Positions 38,031-48,440 of a stretch of DNA of 64,000 nucleotides are shown here, one piece after another. The position numbers and the translations under genes were made by a program. The notes under the pieces are model-generated. The model made no database searches. It was not told the DNA's origin and was given only the letters and a program-made list of their open reading frames with translations. The number at the start of each line of letters is the position of its first letter. The first letter of the stretch is position 1. Origin of the DNA: Funneliformis mosseae (taxonomy: Eukaryota; Glomeromycota; Glomeromycetes; Glomerales; Glomeraceae); assembly GCA_910592005.1 (NCBI GenBank), contig CAJVPP010000018.1, forward strand, positions 1 through 64,000, in the 5' to 3' direction.

Positions 38031-38744
38031 TTATTCTTCTTCTTCTTCATCTCCTTCGTTGCTAATATTAAAGTATCGTATTTCATACGAGTTCTATCGG
38101 GTTAAAAGAAGGAAACATCGAATTAATACCTTGTGTTCAAGAGAGAGAAAATAAAAATAAAATAAATCAAAAAGGTTAACTTACCGGATCTGTAGCAACA
38201 ACACGTAACCAATCTCGAATACGATGCTTTTTCATGAATTTCTTGGTAAGATATTTCATGTATCGTTTAGAAAAAACATGACTATTGGTTGTAACTGTAA
38301 TCTTGTGATCATCGCTGCGAGTTATAGTAACCACCTCTCCTAATTGGCCCACACGACCATTAATTTTTACTCTATCATGAAGGAATTTTTCCTAAAAATC
38401 ATTAAATTACGTATAGATTTAGATTTTTTTTTTTTCTGAAAAAAAAATAAAAATAAAAATAAAATAATTATAATAAAAAAAAAAAAAAGAAAAGACGCAC
38501 AAAAGCCGAAGAGTCAAAAATTTTGTCTCGGGAAGGACCCGAAGCGTCAATTATATATTTTTGTTTCTGAACCACTTTTTTGTTGGCTTTCGCCGAACCA
38601 CCTTTTGCCTATATATATAAAAGTTATATCAGATCAAATTTTTTTTTTTTGTTAGCAAAATGAATTTGTTCCTTTTGAAATTGATTTACATTTAAAAATT
38701 AAAAATTTTATCTGACGGATTATACTTACGCTTGTAGTAGTCAT
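38031..38744 (-). CDS. RPL22: 60S ribosomal protein L22 (eL22)
   Basis: Four exons join in frame to 130 codons: 38,730-38,744 (five codons, ATG only), 38,501-38,608, 38,185-38,391 and 38,031-38,093. The protein has the eL22 core, including [40 protein letters not shown] and [16 protein letters not shown]. It ends in the usual acidic tail (GDEEEEE). eL22 is a component of the large cytosolic ribosomal subunit and contacts 28S rRNA. A tiny first exon followed by an intron close to the start codon is common in fungal ribosomal protein genes. The gene is divergent from RRP6, with 289 bp between start codons. Confidence 0.95.
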
Positions 38745-39033
38745 TGATTTGAAGCTATTAATCGCTCAAGATTTAATCCAAACCTCGTTAAGTCGAGATC
38801 TTTTTGGAAGAGGAGGAACCCAAAAAAATTTTTTAATTAATTCGGTTATATACGATTTCAATGATTCATTTTGATTGGTCTGCTTTGTTACCATGTTACA
38901 CATTTTCCTAATACAAAATTAAGAGCGATAATCAAATCAACCACCCTTTATTTAAGTGTACAAAAAAAAATTCAAAACTAAAAGAAATCCTTTTTTTTTT
39001 TTTTTTTTGATAGTAATTAACGATTTAGCAATA
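38745..39033. promoter_or_regulatory. shared divergent promoter of RPL22 and RRP6
   Basis: Only 289 bp separate the two start codons on opposite strands, so both promoters must lie here. A short imperfect dyad, CCTCGTTAAGTCGAG (38,782-38,796), and poly-T/A tracts near the RRP6 start are visible. No transcription-factor site can be named with confidence. Confidence 0.5.
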
Positions 39034-42000
39034 ATGTCCGATTCTGAGTTTGCGATCCCTGAAGAAATTAATTCTACTACTTTTGACCGTTACCAGACTC
39101 TTCTTTACAGATCATTAATCAACATTAGCGCAAAACGTAATAATGAATTACCCTCTAAAGAAGTTCCATTTTATCGAATGATTGATCCAACAGCAGCGCA
39201 AAAAATGGACCAACTTTCAGGAAGAATTTTACCAAGGATAAATCAAATGATTTCCACCGTTGATTTACCTGGTTCTGAAGGTTTTTGTGAGATTACCGAG
39301 GCCGAAGATGTCGATTCATGGAGTAAAGATTTTGTTTCCTTAGTAGATTCCCTTATTGACGGAGTTGTAAGTTCTGTGTTCTTTCATTTGTTGACTTGTC
39401 TGGTTGAGGTTTAGGTTTGGTTACTTATTTACACCTTGCATTGTCTCGTCTAGAATGTTTCATTGGATGAATTCAGTGGTCGAACCAAAAAAATCTCGGC
39501 TACGATAAATAAATCCAAGCCGGTCGTTGCGGAGATTTCAAATGTATGTGTCATTTATATAATTGCGTTTTGGTTCGAGCTTTGTTTTCTTTTTCTTTTT
39601 ATTCGGTCCGAACGATTTTGATAAATCTTGTTTAAAATATTCACCCAATAAATGGTCAATTGATCTATCAAAGAACAAATCGGACCTTCGATGTCTATAT
39701 GCCAGCACCATTAGTCGCCCTCAATTGAATTTTAAGGAAAAGGTCGACAATACTTCTGCACCCTTTATTCCAAAACTTGTTGAGAAACCAAATGCCATGA
39801 TCCCATTAGATGTGAATGTATTGTCGTAAGTACATTGATTCGTCTTACGATAAAAAAGTTTTTGATTAAGCATTTAGTTTATTGTGTTAATTCTGCGCGT
39901 CTTATTCTAGGTATCAACATCCTTACGAGTGTGAGATCAAAAATATTGTTTATCCAGCTTTTATGTTTGAGGATAGGGAACCAATACTGTCTAAGCGCAT
40001 CGTGAGTTCACCTTTCATCTGGGTGGATACGCTGGAAGAATTAACGGCAATGTGCGAAAAGTTGGAGGATGCTAATGAGATTGCAGTGGATTTAGAGGTA
40101 CGTAAGAATTTTTCGATCAGTCTTTTTTATAACTGATCATTAACCCGAGTCCGTCGTTTTCATACTATTTGTAGCACCATCACTATCGTTCATATCAAGG
40201 GTTTACTTGTTTGATACAAATAAGTACAAGAAGAGAAGACTTTGTTGTTGATGCTTTAGCTTTGAGAGATTCTTTACAAATGTTGAATCATACCTTTACC
40301 AATCCGAACATATTGAAGGTATTTTTTTTTAGTAATTTATTAATGAATCCCTTGAGGAAACTTATGCTAATGATGATGTGTGTCTTGCAGGTATTCCATG
40401 GTGCGGATTCCGATATTGTTTGGCTACAAAAAGATTTTAGTGTTTATGTTGTCAACTTGTTTGATACATTTCGAGCTGCCTCTGTATTGGGTAATATTTA
40501 TTATTCGGGATTCATATGAGCACGAGGTTCAAATATATATATTATTTTTCCTAGAATCTAAGCACCTTTTTTTTTCCGAATAGACTTCCCACAAAAATCA
40601 TTGGCATATTTGTTGAAACATTACTGTGATTATGAAACTGATAAGAAATATCAATTAGAGGATTGGAGAATTAGGTATGTAATGGTTCCACGTAGGATAA
40701 TCTTCCAAGAGGATCATTTCGGAATATACTAAAATCTACCGAAAAATTCATTTAGACCTATCCCAGAGGAGATGTTAAATTATGCTCGTGCGGATACACA
40801 TTATTTATTGTATATTTATGACAGAATGCGAAACGAGTTAATTACAAGGTCCGATCCAACGACTTTGAATCTTTTAAGGGTTGTACTTGAACGATCCGCT
40901 GAGACCTCGTTAAAGATGTATAGTAAATTGGAATATAGTGAGGATGGAGAAGGAATTGGTGGTTACAAGAGGCTTCAGGCAAGAAAGAACAAATCATTCG
41001 ATTACCAACAAGTAAGTTTATAATTAAATAATGGTCTCCTTTTTTTTTTATAGGATCAAGTTATGTTGACGCGTAATTTTTATTTTTCCAGCTGGCAGTA
41101 TTTAAGGTCCTTCATGCTTGGCGTGATCGAATTGCAAGAGAGGAAGATGAGAGCACCGGGTGAGTAATACTGTGATTAAAACAATTTCCCTCTGTCGAGA
41201 GTCGGGCATATGAAATTCACCAAAAAAATTTTTTCTCTTTTTAGTTATGTGTTACCAAATGAGATGCTAATGACCTTGTCTGAAAAGATGCCAGATGACC
41301 CTAAAGAAATTTCCTCTTGTTTTAAAACGGGCGTTCCTTCATTCGTTAGAATGAATATTCTTGAACTGGCGAGGTTAATTAAAGATGCGAGAAATAGTGC
41401 AATCATGCCCACAAACATACCTACAAACATACCTTCATCGTTTTCTACATCCACAGAAAATAATGTGATAACCGAAAAGGTGGAACTGGTCGTGGACGAG
41501 GACGAGGACGTGGACATGGAATTGGACATGGGCGAAGACGTGGTCGTGATCGAACCTACAGGTAAATATTTTATTTGGTGGTACTTTAATTTTTTTTTTT
41601 TGCACGCGTGCTGATTAATGTATTTTCGTTTAGTTAAACCTGTACCGATGGAAATGGAAAGGGATTATTCTCTATTAGAAACTCCATTTGTTAAAGATGT
41701 TTCTAAATACAAATCAAATTCTTCGATGTTATTTAGAGATTATCTCGATGAGGTTTAATTTTATTACTGCTTTGCTAACATAATATTAGGTTTGCTTTCT
41801 AATATTTAACGGACCTACATGTTTTATCAGCCCGTAGCTCAAGATGACAATCTGAAGAAGAAGGCTCTCGACATAACTTCATCCCTTTCGTTTTCATTAC
41901 CGGTTCCCAAGTTTATCAATTATTTGAATAATCCAAACTCGAATTCATCACAATCGAACGGTTCCCAACCTCCTAATGAAGTCTTATTTACTCCCGCGAC

Positions 42001-43201
42001 ACAAAGAACTACGAAGACTCAGGATACGGATCTTGTTCGCAGTAGTTCCAAAGGAAAGGAACGCGAAATAGTAAACGTTTCCAACGATTCTAAGAAACGT
42101 CGGTTGCCTGAGATGGTCGAGGAGGACGTGGAGGGGTTAGAACCCACAAACGTGGAACCCATAATCGTTGACGTCGATCCTCGTCGGGATGACATTAGTG
42201 AGCGAAATAAAATGAACCCCGATAATGGAATGGCGAGACATGGTATTGTTTTTATAATCAGGATTGAGATAAAGTTTGAATGATTAAAATAAAAAATTTG
42301 ATTGTATAGAAGTGAGTCCTTCGAGTTCTTCGATAAATGCAGACGTTGCTCAAAATAAACAAGCCAGCACAAAAAAAAGGAAGAGAAATAATAAACGAGT
42401 CAAGATGATGAAAGGTAAGGTAATGCAATTAGTACCATTTCATCTTCATTTCAAATTGTTTTGTTTTATTTATTAACAATGTACTTTTGTAATGGTTATC
42501 TAGATTTTGGTTTAACTCAAGTAACTGGTATATTTACTATAACTTTGGGAGAGTTTATATATAATATAAAGCAACACAATTCATCTCCAAAGTTTTGATG
42601 ATTGTTTTTTAAAAAAACTTTTCAATAATTTAGGAACGAATGGAGTGGAGTTAGGTAGTAGAAGGAAAGTGGTTACGATGGTGGATCACACAGAATTACC
42701 ACAAACCGTGACATCTGGACTTTCGACTAGTTCTTCAACATCGATTTCTGTCGATACATCGACTAGAAATACAATGAGAACAGTGGAAACAATTAGACAA
42801 AGCACAAATTCCGTTCAAACTCGTTTGTATAATTCTATTACATAACTAATCACGCATAACGCATTTTGTTTTTTAATACTCGTGATTATTTCAAAATAGC
42901 ATTTGATCCTTACTCCCAAACAGTTATTGATGAACGGGTAAGTTTATTGATAGTGCCTTTACGTAACATATTTTACGGATTAAATTCATATTCTTTTACA
43001 GTTAAGAAGATCAGATCCTCGACTTCCCACAGCTCCATCTTCAGGAAACAGAAGTATGACGATGGACAAGTAAGGATTCAAGATTGACGAATTCAATAAA
43101 TTAACAGTTTTGCAACTAACTCGATTCTTTATAGTTCATCAAACTTTCAAAGAGATGATAACGATCCGAACGATCAGGATAAGAAGTGCACGATTATGTA
43201 G
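39034..43201 (+). CDS. RRP6: exosome 3'-5' exoribonuclease Rrp6/EXOSC10
   Basis: Seventeen exons join in frame to 911 codons: 39,034-39,366, 39,454-39,543, 39,674-39,825, 39,911-40,097, 40,175-40,318, 40,391-40,490, 40,584-40,674, 40,756-41,011, 41,092-41,159, 41,245-41,561, 41,634-41,752, 41,831-42,242, 42,310-42,414, 42,634-42,822, 42,900-42,937, 43,002-43,069 and 43,135-43,201. The N-terminal part fits the Rrp47-binding PMC2NT domain. The DEDD-type catalytic residues are visible: IAVDLE (D252, E254), HGADSD (D310), and [10 protein letters not shown] (Y375, D379). An HRDC domain follows at about 445-530, then a basic, low-complexity tail. Rrp6 trims rRNA, snoRNA and aberrant RNAs in the nucleus. 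Human EXOSC10 has 885 residues. The start of exon 3 and the last three exons (GTTTGT donor at 42,823) are less certain; otherwise the frame stops at 42,845. Confidence 0.9.
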
Positions 43202-43263
43202 GTATGTGTACGATATTCACATACTCAATCAAAAAAGAAATACTATGTTTTTTTCTTCTTTTT

Positions 43264-44745
43264 TTATCCTTTCATTACTTGGCGTTTAACTTGTCCTGTT
43301 GGAGGTTTCTTTAAAAGAATATACAACATAATACTTGTGGCTGCGGATAACGTATACCTGAATGGAAAAAATATCGTTATGTTACTTTATAATAATAAGA
43401 TAAGAAATGATAAGAAAAGAAAAGGAAAAGGAAAAGGAAAAGGAAAAAAAAAAGAAGAGAAAAAAAAAGAAAAAAAGAAGACAAAAAAAAAGAGAGAAAA
43501 GGAAAGAAAAGACAAAAATAATAATAGCAAATTGAATGCGTCTGTCTTTGCTGGATAATATATTTTAGAAAAACATTTTTACCATGTGATTGCATATTGT
43601 AAATGCGTGTTTCGTAATTCCACATTTGGAATTTTTCCGACTGGGATACCATTTTGGATCAAATGATTCGTCAGAAATGGGGATCCTTCTATATATAACA
43701 AATTATAATAATCAGAGTATGGTTTTTTTTTCATTTATTTAATATTAAAATTGATCGAAACATACCCAAACTTTGTTCTATCATTACTGGTTGAGCTCCT
43801 GTTCTCTGAGCCATAGTATCAATATCTAGCCAACACCATTGGTTTTTTTCTGGGCTATTTTCTGGAACGAACCACGATTTCTAAATATGTAGTTATATTA
43901 TTTACTTAATAAAGAAATTTATAAATTTATCTTAATTTTAAAACAAAAAAAAAAGTTATTTCATTTTACCTTTTCTGAACCTTTTAACAAACCTTCAATG
44001 ATTACATTGTCCTTGATCTAAAAATTTGATTTGAAATAACGATTTAATGAAACTTAAATAATCAGTTTAAGGGATAACTTCAGGTATATACTTGTCCAGC
44101 CGGTCTCGTTGATGGATTAAGTTTTTCTTTCGAAATCCACCCCCTTTTAACCAAAACTGTGGTTCTATAGTAACAGAAATTTTCAGTCATGTGCAAAAGT
44201 TCTTCTTTAATTAAATGACAAAAACGAGTTAAAATATTCACCCATTTTCACGTTCAATTGGAGTGATAACATAATACCCAAGTTGATTATTGAATGTTCT
44301 TGGGCCCAAGTAAAGTTCTTGGTCATGACGGAAATGTCCCGAAGTCTTAACGCGTCTATATAAATAATCTTTCAAAACATCCAAACTAGAAGGGAAGAAA
44401 CGAAACAAATACTTGGTGATGGAATGTATCAAGAAATGATTAAGAAAAAGGGGTTTAGATTTTTTTTTTTTTTACTCACTTTACTCTTTTTGGTAAATTA
44501 ATAGGTGGTTTAGACAACTGATCCTCACATTCTTCAATTAATTTAACTTTCCAACGTAATCTTTGTATTTGCCAAGTACCCAAACCAAAAGATAATACGG
44601 GGAAAATGGCTAAAAAGATAGGATACGTGAGTTTTTGTGTCGAAGTAATATTAGTTGAAAAAGGTTTAACCCCTTGACACGGATTTGAACGGATAGAAAA
44701 AGGAAATGTTTGACGATAAGTGGGACGAGAAGAAACCCAAAACAT
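43264..44745 (-). CDS. SURF1: cytochrome c oxidase assembly protein Surf1/Shy1
   Basis: Seven exons join in frame to 281 codons: 44,480-44,745, 44,242-44,385, 44,092-44,164, 43,970-44,017, 43,766-43,880, 43,583-43,688 and 43,264-43,357. The N-terminus looks like a mitochondrial presequence (Arg/Ser-rich). It is followed by one membrane helix (about 42-58), LGTWQIQRLRWK, the LGPRTFNNQLGYYVITP block, VLVKRGWI, VELRNTHLQYAITWY, and a second membrane helix near the C-terminus. This is the full Surf1 layout. The protein sits in the mitochondrial inner membrane and helps haem insertion into Cox1 during complex IV assembly. The last intron holds a long purine tract with AAAAGG repeats. It converges on RRP6 with 62 bp between stop codons. 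Confidence 0.95.
43404..43535. repeat. purine tract with (AAAAGG)n in the last SURF1 intron
   Basis: About five AAAAGG units (43,417-43,443) within roughly 130 bp of almost pure A/G on the plus strand. On the SURF1 transcript strand it is a polypyrimidine run inside the final intron (43,358-43,582), so it may act as an extended polypyrimidine tract. Frames read through it are artefacts. Confidence 0.75.
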
Positions 44746-46058
44746 CTCTTTAATAAAATGGAATTATTAAAAAAAAAAAAAAAAAATATTTTTAATTTAA
44801 AAAAAAAGATAAATCATCATCTCCCCATTTGTGGATTTTTGAACCGAATTTTGATTGGAACAATTTCGGAAAATATTTTGATTTGCCTGAAATTGTTTGG
44901 TACAATTTCATCTTTTTCCCCCTCCCTCCCCTACCAATAATAGTTAACATGTTCCTTGTCATCTATTCTTTAAAAGAATCATCCGTGGTAATTCAAGAGG
45001 TTGAATGGGAGTAATGGGTTGACAATTAGTTGAAAATAATATGATTAGAAGGAAAAGAATGTCCACGTTTCTCTCATCCCAATCCTTCCATTCATTTTGA
45101 TTTCCTTTAAATGGGCATTCTGAGATGAACGACCTCGTGATCTTTTTTTTTTGATATTTTTGTTATTACTTTTGTCACGCGAATCCGTTTCAATTTTCGG
45201 GAAGCATATGTCTGGCGCAGCCTTATACGACGCAGAATAAAAAATAACAAAAGCGCTAAAAAAAAAAAAACTCTTCCCATTCCCCTTTTTATTTCCATGA
45301 ATGAATTAGATAATAAAGATACGGAAAAAAAAAAGTATCATTTTTATTTGAAAAAAAAAAAAATAAATTTTTTTTTAATTAATTTGTACTTTTCCGTGCA
45401 AAACGTTTTAAATAAATATGAGAAGAAATGAGAAATGTTGATTTGATTTGTCTAAATGATCAACCAATCACGTTCTTAAAAGATGATAACATTTTTACAT
45501 AAATTATCAAAATTATACTACTATTCTTTACTGGTTAATCGAATGGCTAAATTTATTTATATGAAACAATAAAAAAAAAAAAAATTTTTTTATCCCCATT
45601 CAAGAGGAATTAACATTTCCAAATATTTAGTTTTGTAAAACATAAAAAAAGCACGTTAAAAAAAATCTCACACAAAGTGCCTTAAATTATTAATCCAAAT
45701 TTGTCAGCTTGATTTTTTTTTTCTTTTTTTTTCCTAAATACAGTATCTTCTTTTTTTCTTCATCTCCCATAAAAAAAAAAAAAATATAAAATTAAATATT
45801 TTTTTTTTTTTTTTCTTTTTTTCTTTTTTGCTCGCTCTCAAGGGCCTGGAGCGGTAAAAACGAAAAAAAAAACGGATCATTTTAAAAAGCCTCTTATGCT
45901 CTTTAACGGAAAAAAAGTGTTTGAGAATTAGTTTTAAACAACACTGCCATTAAGCAAAAAAAAAAAAAAAAAAAAAAATTTAAAAAACTCAAAAACTCCT
46001 TCGAAGGAATATATATATAAAAAAAAAAAATTAAAATAAAAAATAATTAAGTCCGGAT
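44746..46058. promoter_or_regulatory. divergent SURF1/bZIP intergenic region
   Basis: 1.3 kb of A+T-rich sequence with long homopolymers, holding the promoters of SURF1 (minus) and the bZIP gene (plus). A 63-codon minus-strand frame at 45,107-45,298 has a hydrophobic stretch encoded partly by a poly-A run (on the plus strand) and is not convincing. An ATG-initiated 11-codon upstream frame and a 12-bp palindrome lie near the bZIP start. Confidence 0.45.
45896..45931 (+). promoter_or_regulatory. candidate upstream open reading frame of the bZIP gene
   Basis: ATG at 45,896 followed by ten sense codons and TAG (MLFNGKKVFEN), ending 127 bp before the bZIP start codon. Upstream frames regulate several fungal bZIP factors, such as Gcn4/Cpc-1. 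Whether this one is in the transcript is unknown because the transcription start is not visible. Confidence 0.3.
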
Positions 46059-47063
46059 ATGTCATCAAATTACAACTACGATTTTAACCTTTCACATCTG
46101 GTGAACCTTGAGAACGTACCTGAAATGTCCACAGAGGACATCATGTCCGCAGAGGACAGAAATTCACAACTTGACTTTTGGATAAATGCCGAATTCCAGT
46201 ACTACTCCCCAACCATCGATACAAAACTTGAAGATCAAGATAGTTCAGTCAATCAACCGATGATAATGCAAGATCTCTCACTTAATGATCAAACGCAACA
46301 ATCTTTATACCCGCTTTTCGCTTTTTCGAATACGAACCCACTCTTGCAGTCCAATAATTTCGCCTCTTTATTCCCGACTGCTCCTATAGTTCCAGTTTCT
46401 ATTCCAACCGTTGTAAATAATCCAATCATTTTACCAAAGGATGCTTCGTCAGAAAATACCTCGAGCGCAACTATATCAGAGATCATACCTGAAACAGCTA
46501 AAGTCATTACTAAAACTGCTGCCGTTGCTGATGTTTCAACTGATGCTACCCCCACCATCACCACAAAATCAAATCCTTCTACAAATGTTACCGCTTTGTC
46601 GGATTTGAATCCAAATCGTAAAAATTCATCGATGAAACCATCGAATTTAGAAATCGCTCAAGATGAACCCGCTAAAACAGAAGATAATGAAGGAAAGGTT
46701 GATCCTGAACTTTCCGCAAAGTTGGCTGCCGAGGAAGACAAAAGGAGGAGGAATACTGCAGCATCTGCTAGATTCCGTGTAAAGAAAAAGATGCGGGAAC
46801 AAGCTCTTGAAAGAACCGCAAGGGAAATGACGGCTAAAGCCGAAACGCTTGAAAGCCGTGTAAGAGAACTTGAGATGGAAATCAAATGGTTGAGAAGTTT
46901 AATTGTAGAAAAAGATGCCAGGCTTTTAGATGTTGATCGACCAGGGAAAAAGCGAAAGAAGGATGAAAGCGATGATGAGGAGGAGGAGGTTAAAAAGGAT
47001 GAAGTATCAGAGGCGAAACGGGAGAAACGGGAGCAGAGTGATCAAACCAACCAAAAGGAGTAA
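46059..47063 (+). CDS. bZIP transcription factor, Cys-3/MetR/Met4-like
   Basis: Single-exon gene of 334 codons. The basic region at residues 228-246 reads KRRRNTAASARFRVKKKMRE, the form typical of fungal sulfur regulators (Cys-3, MetR, Met4/Met28). A leucine-zipper coiled coil follows (about 250-292). The first 220 residues are acidic and Ser/Thr/Pro-rich, as in activation domains, and the C-terminus is highly charged (KKRKKDESDDEEEEVKK). Such factors activate sulfate assimilation and methionine genes in the nucleus. A candidate upstream frame and the palindrome TCCTTCGAAGGA (45,997-46,008) lie in the leader region. Gcn4-like factors share a looser N-x7-R match, so sulfur control is likely but not proven. 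Confidence 0.8.
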   Translation: MSSNYNYDFNLSHLVNLENVPEMSTEDIMSAEDRNSQLDFWINAEFQYYSPTIDTKLEDQDSSVNQPMIMQDLSLNDQTQQSLYPLFAFSNTNPLLQSNNFASLFPTAPIVPVSIPTVVNNPIILPKDASSENTSSATISEIIPETAKVITKTAAVADVSTDATPTITTKSNPSTNVTALSDLNPNRKNSSMKPSNLEIAQDEPAKTEDNEGKVDPELSAKLAAEEDKRRRNTAASARFRVKKKMREQALERTAREMTAKAETLESRVRELEMEIKWLRSLIVEKDARLLDVDRPGKKRKKDESDDEEEEVKKDEVSEAKREKREQSDQTNQKE

Positions 47064-47592
47064 CCATTTTCAAAAAAAGTGTTTTATGGGCTTTATTCGC
47101 ATTTGCGTGAACAATCAAAGTCTAACTTTATTCGTTATCATTAATTAATGCATTATTGGTTTTTTTTTTTTTTTTCTCTTATTTTCGGAATATTGCTCTT
47201 ACTTAATCCTATTGTATATCTTTTTTTTTTTTTTAATTATATAATACAAAGCCTTTTTTTGTCTGCGTTCTAACATAAAAGATAGGATAATTTGTTATAC
47301 AAGCCTAATGATCAATAACGATGATTGTTAATTTTTAATCGTCCTAAATTCTTACGCGTAAAAGCGTAAATTTTTATAGATATGAATAATAAGGAAAGGA
47401 AAAAAAATATTTTTTTTGTTATTATTATGTAAAGAAAATAAGACCCAAAATCAATAAAATCTTTGTTGATCTTTTAATGATTCAATCACATTAATGTGTT
47501 TTGTCTCTTTAGTAAATAAAATAAAATAATTAATTATAACTTAACGTTGAAAATAAATAAATAAATAAAATAACTTAATTCCCTACTTGATC
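47064..47592. terminator. convergent 3' region between bZIP and 2H phosphoesterase genes
   Basis: About 530 bp between two convergent genes. Poly-T tracts and AATAAA-like signals (for example CAATAAAAT at about 47,452) occur. A short (AAAT)n run precedes the 2H gene's stop. No coding signal. Confidence 0.4.
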
Positions 47593-48192
47593 TCACATTC
47601 TCCATCTTTTAATTGCCTGGAAAATGTGTTGTTCATTCAACTTCTGACTACGCTTTAAATTTTCATAGAAAACAATATCCCAAGAACCACAATTCCCATC
47701 ATTCACCTCGTCAAATTCAATCAATTCACGTGCCATATCTAACATACTTTGCATTCTGTCATTATTATTTAATTTTTGTTGACATTCCACAAAAGAGTTA
47801 CTACAATAAGCTAAAGAAATATGGTCAATTCGTTTAGGACGAATATTGGAATCTAAATGGGAAATAAGTTGTACAAGTTGGTGTAATGGCTGACATACTT
47901 GTAACGAAATCAACAAACTTGCTGGTGAACAAATAATATCCTTCAATTGTATTGAGCCATTACTGATTTCATGTTTGTGAGATTCTAAAAAATGGTCAAT
48001 TAATTCGATGATTTGATTTAATTTTCGTTGTATATCATCTTTCAAAATGAAAAATCCCGTCATTGAACAATGAGGAGGATATTGATGCGCCTCATTTGGT
48101 CCATATAACTTTAATGTTTGATCAAAATAATTTTGAATACTTTTATAGAATTTGCTTGTTTTTGAGGGTTCAAGATATAAAATATATGTCAT
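47593..48192 (-). CDS. 2H phosphoesterase superfamily protein
   Basis: Single-exon gene of 199 codons. Two H-x-S/T motifs, PPHCSMTGFF (H41, S43) and RIDHISLAY (H124, S126), sit in the hydrophobic context that defines the 2H (LigT/cyclic phosphodiesterase) fold. The spacing of about 80 residues between the two histidines is normal for the family. These enzymes open 2',3'-cyclic nucleotide phosphates or related RNA ends, but the substrate here cannot be told from sequence. There is no signal peptide and no membrane segment. The fungal versions of about 200 residues are mostly uncharacterised. The gene is on the same strand as HIBCH, 248 bp downstream of it. Confidence 0.75.
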   Translation of the reverse strand: MTYILYLEPSKTSKFYKSIQNYFDQTLKLYGPNEAHQYPPHCSMTGFFILKDDIQRKLNQIIELIDHFLESHKHEISNGSIQLKDIICSPASLLISLQVCQPLHQLVQLISHLDSNIRPKRIDHISLAYCSNSFVECQQKLNNNDRMQSMLDMARELIEFDEVNDGNCGSWDIVFYENLKRSQKLNEQHIFQAIKRWRM

Positions 48193-48440
48193 GGTTGTAA
48201 GTAATGCTATGCAAAAAGTGAATCATCATTGATTTTTGATTCGCATCAGATGATTTGACCATGGCATGCGCGTAATTTAATGATGCAAATCTTTTTTATA
48301 TTGAACGCGTTTTTTTTTAAAATAAAAAGGAACTGGTTTGGCAACAAACGTATTTCATATCAAAAAATTATTTTCCAATTACAAATTACATACATAAAAT
48401 GCCAACACCTGGAAAGTCAAATATAAATTATTTTATTTTC

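Noticed and set aside
43337..43652. Lys- and Phe-rich frames over the AAAAGG repeat
   Set aside because: They lie in the last SURF1 intron and its flanking exons and are explained by the purine tract.
45107..45298. 63-codon minus-strand frame with a hydrophobic segment
   Set aside because: Much of the hydrophobic segment comes from a poly-A run translated as Phe. No homology recognised and no splice or promoter support.
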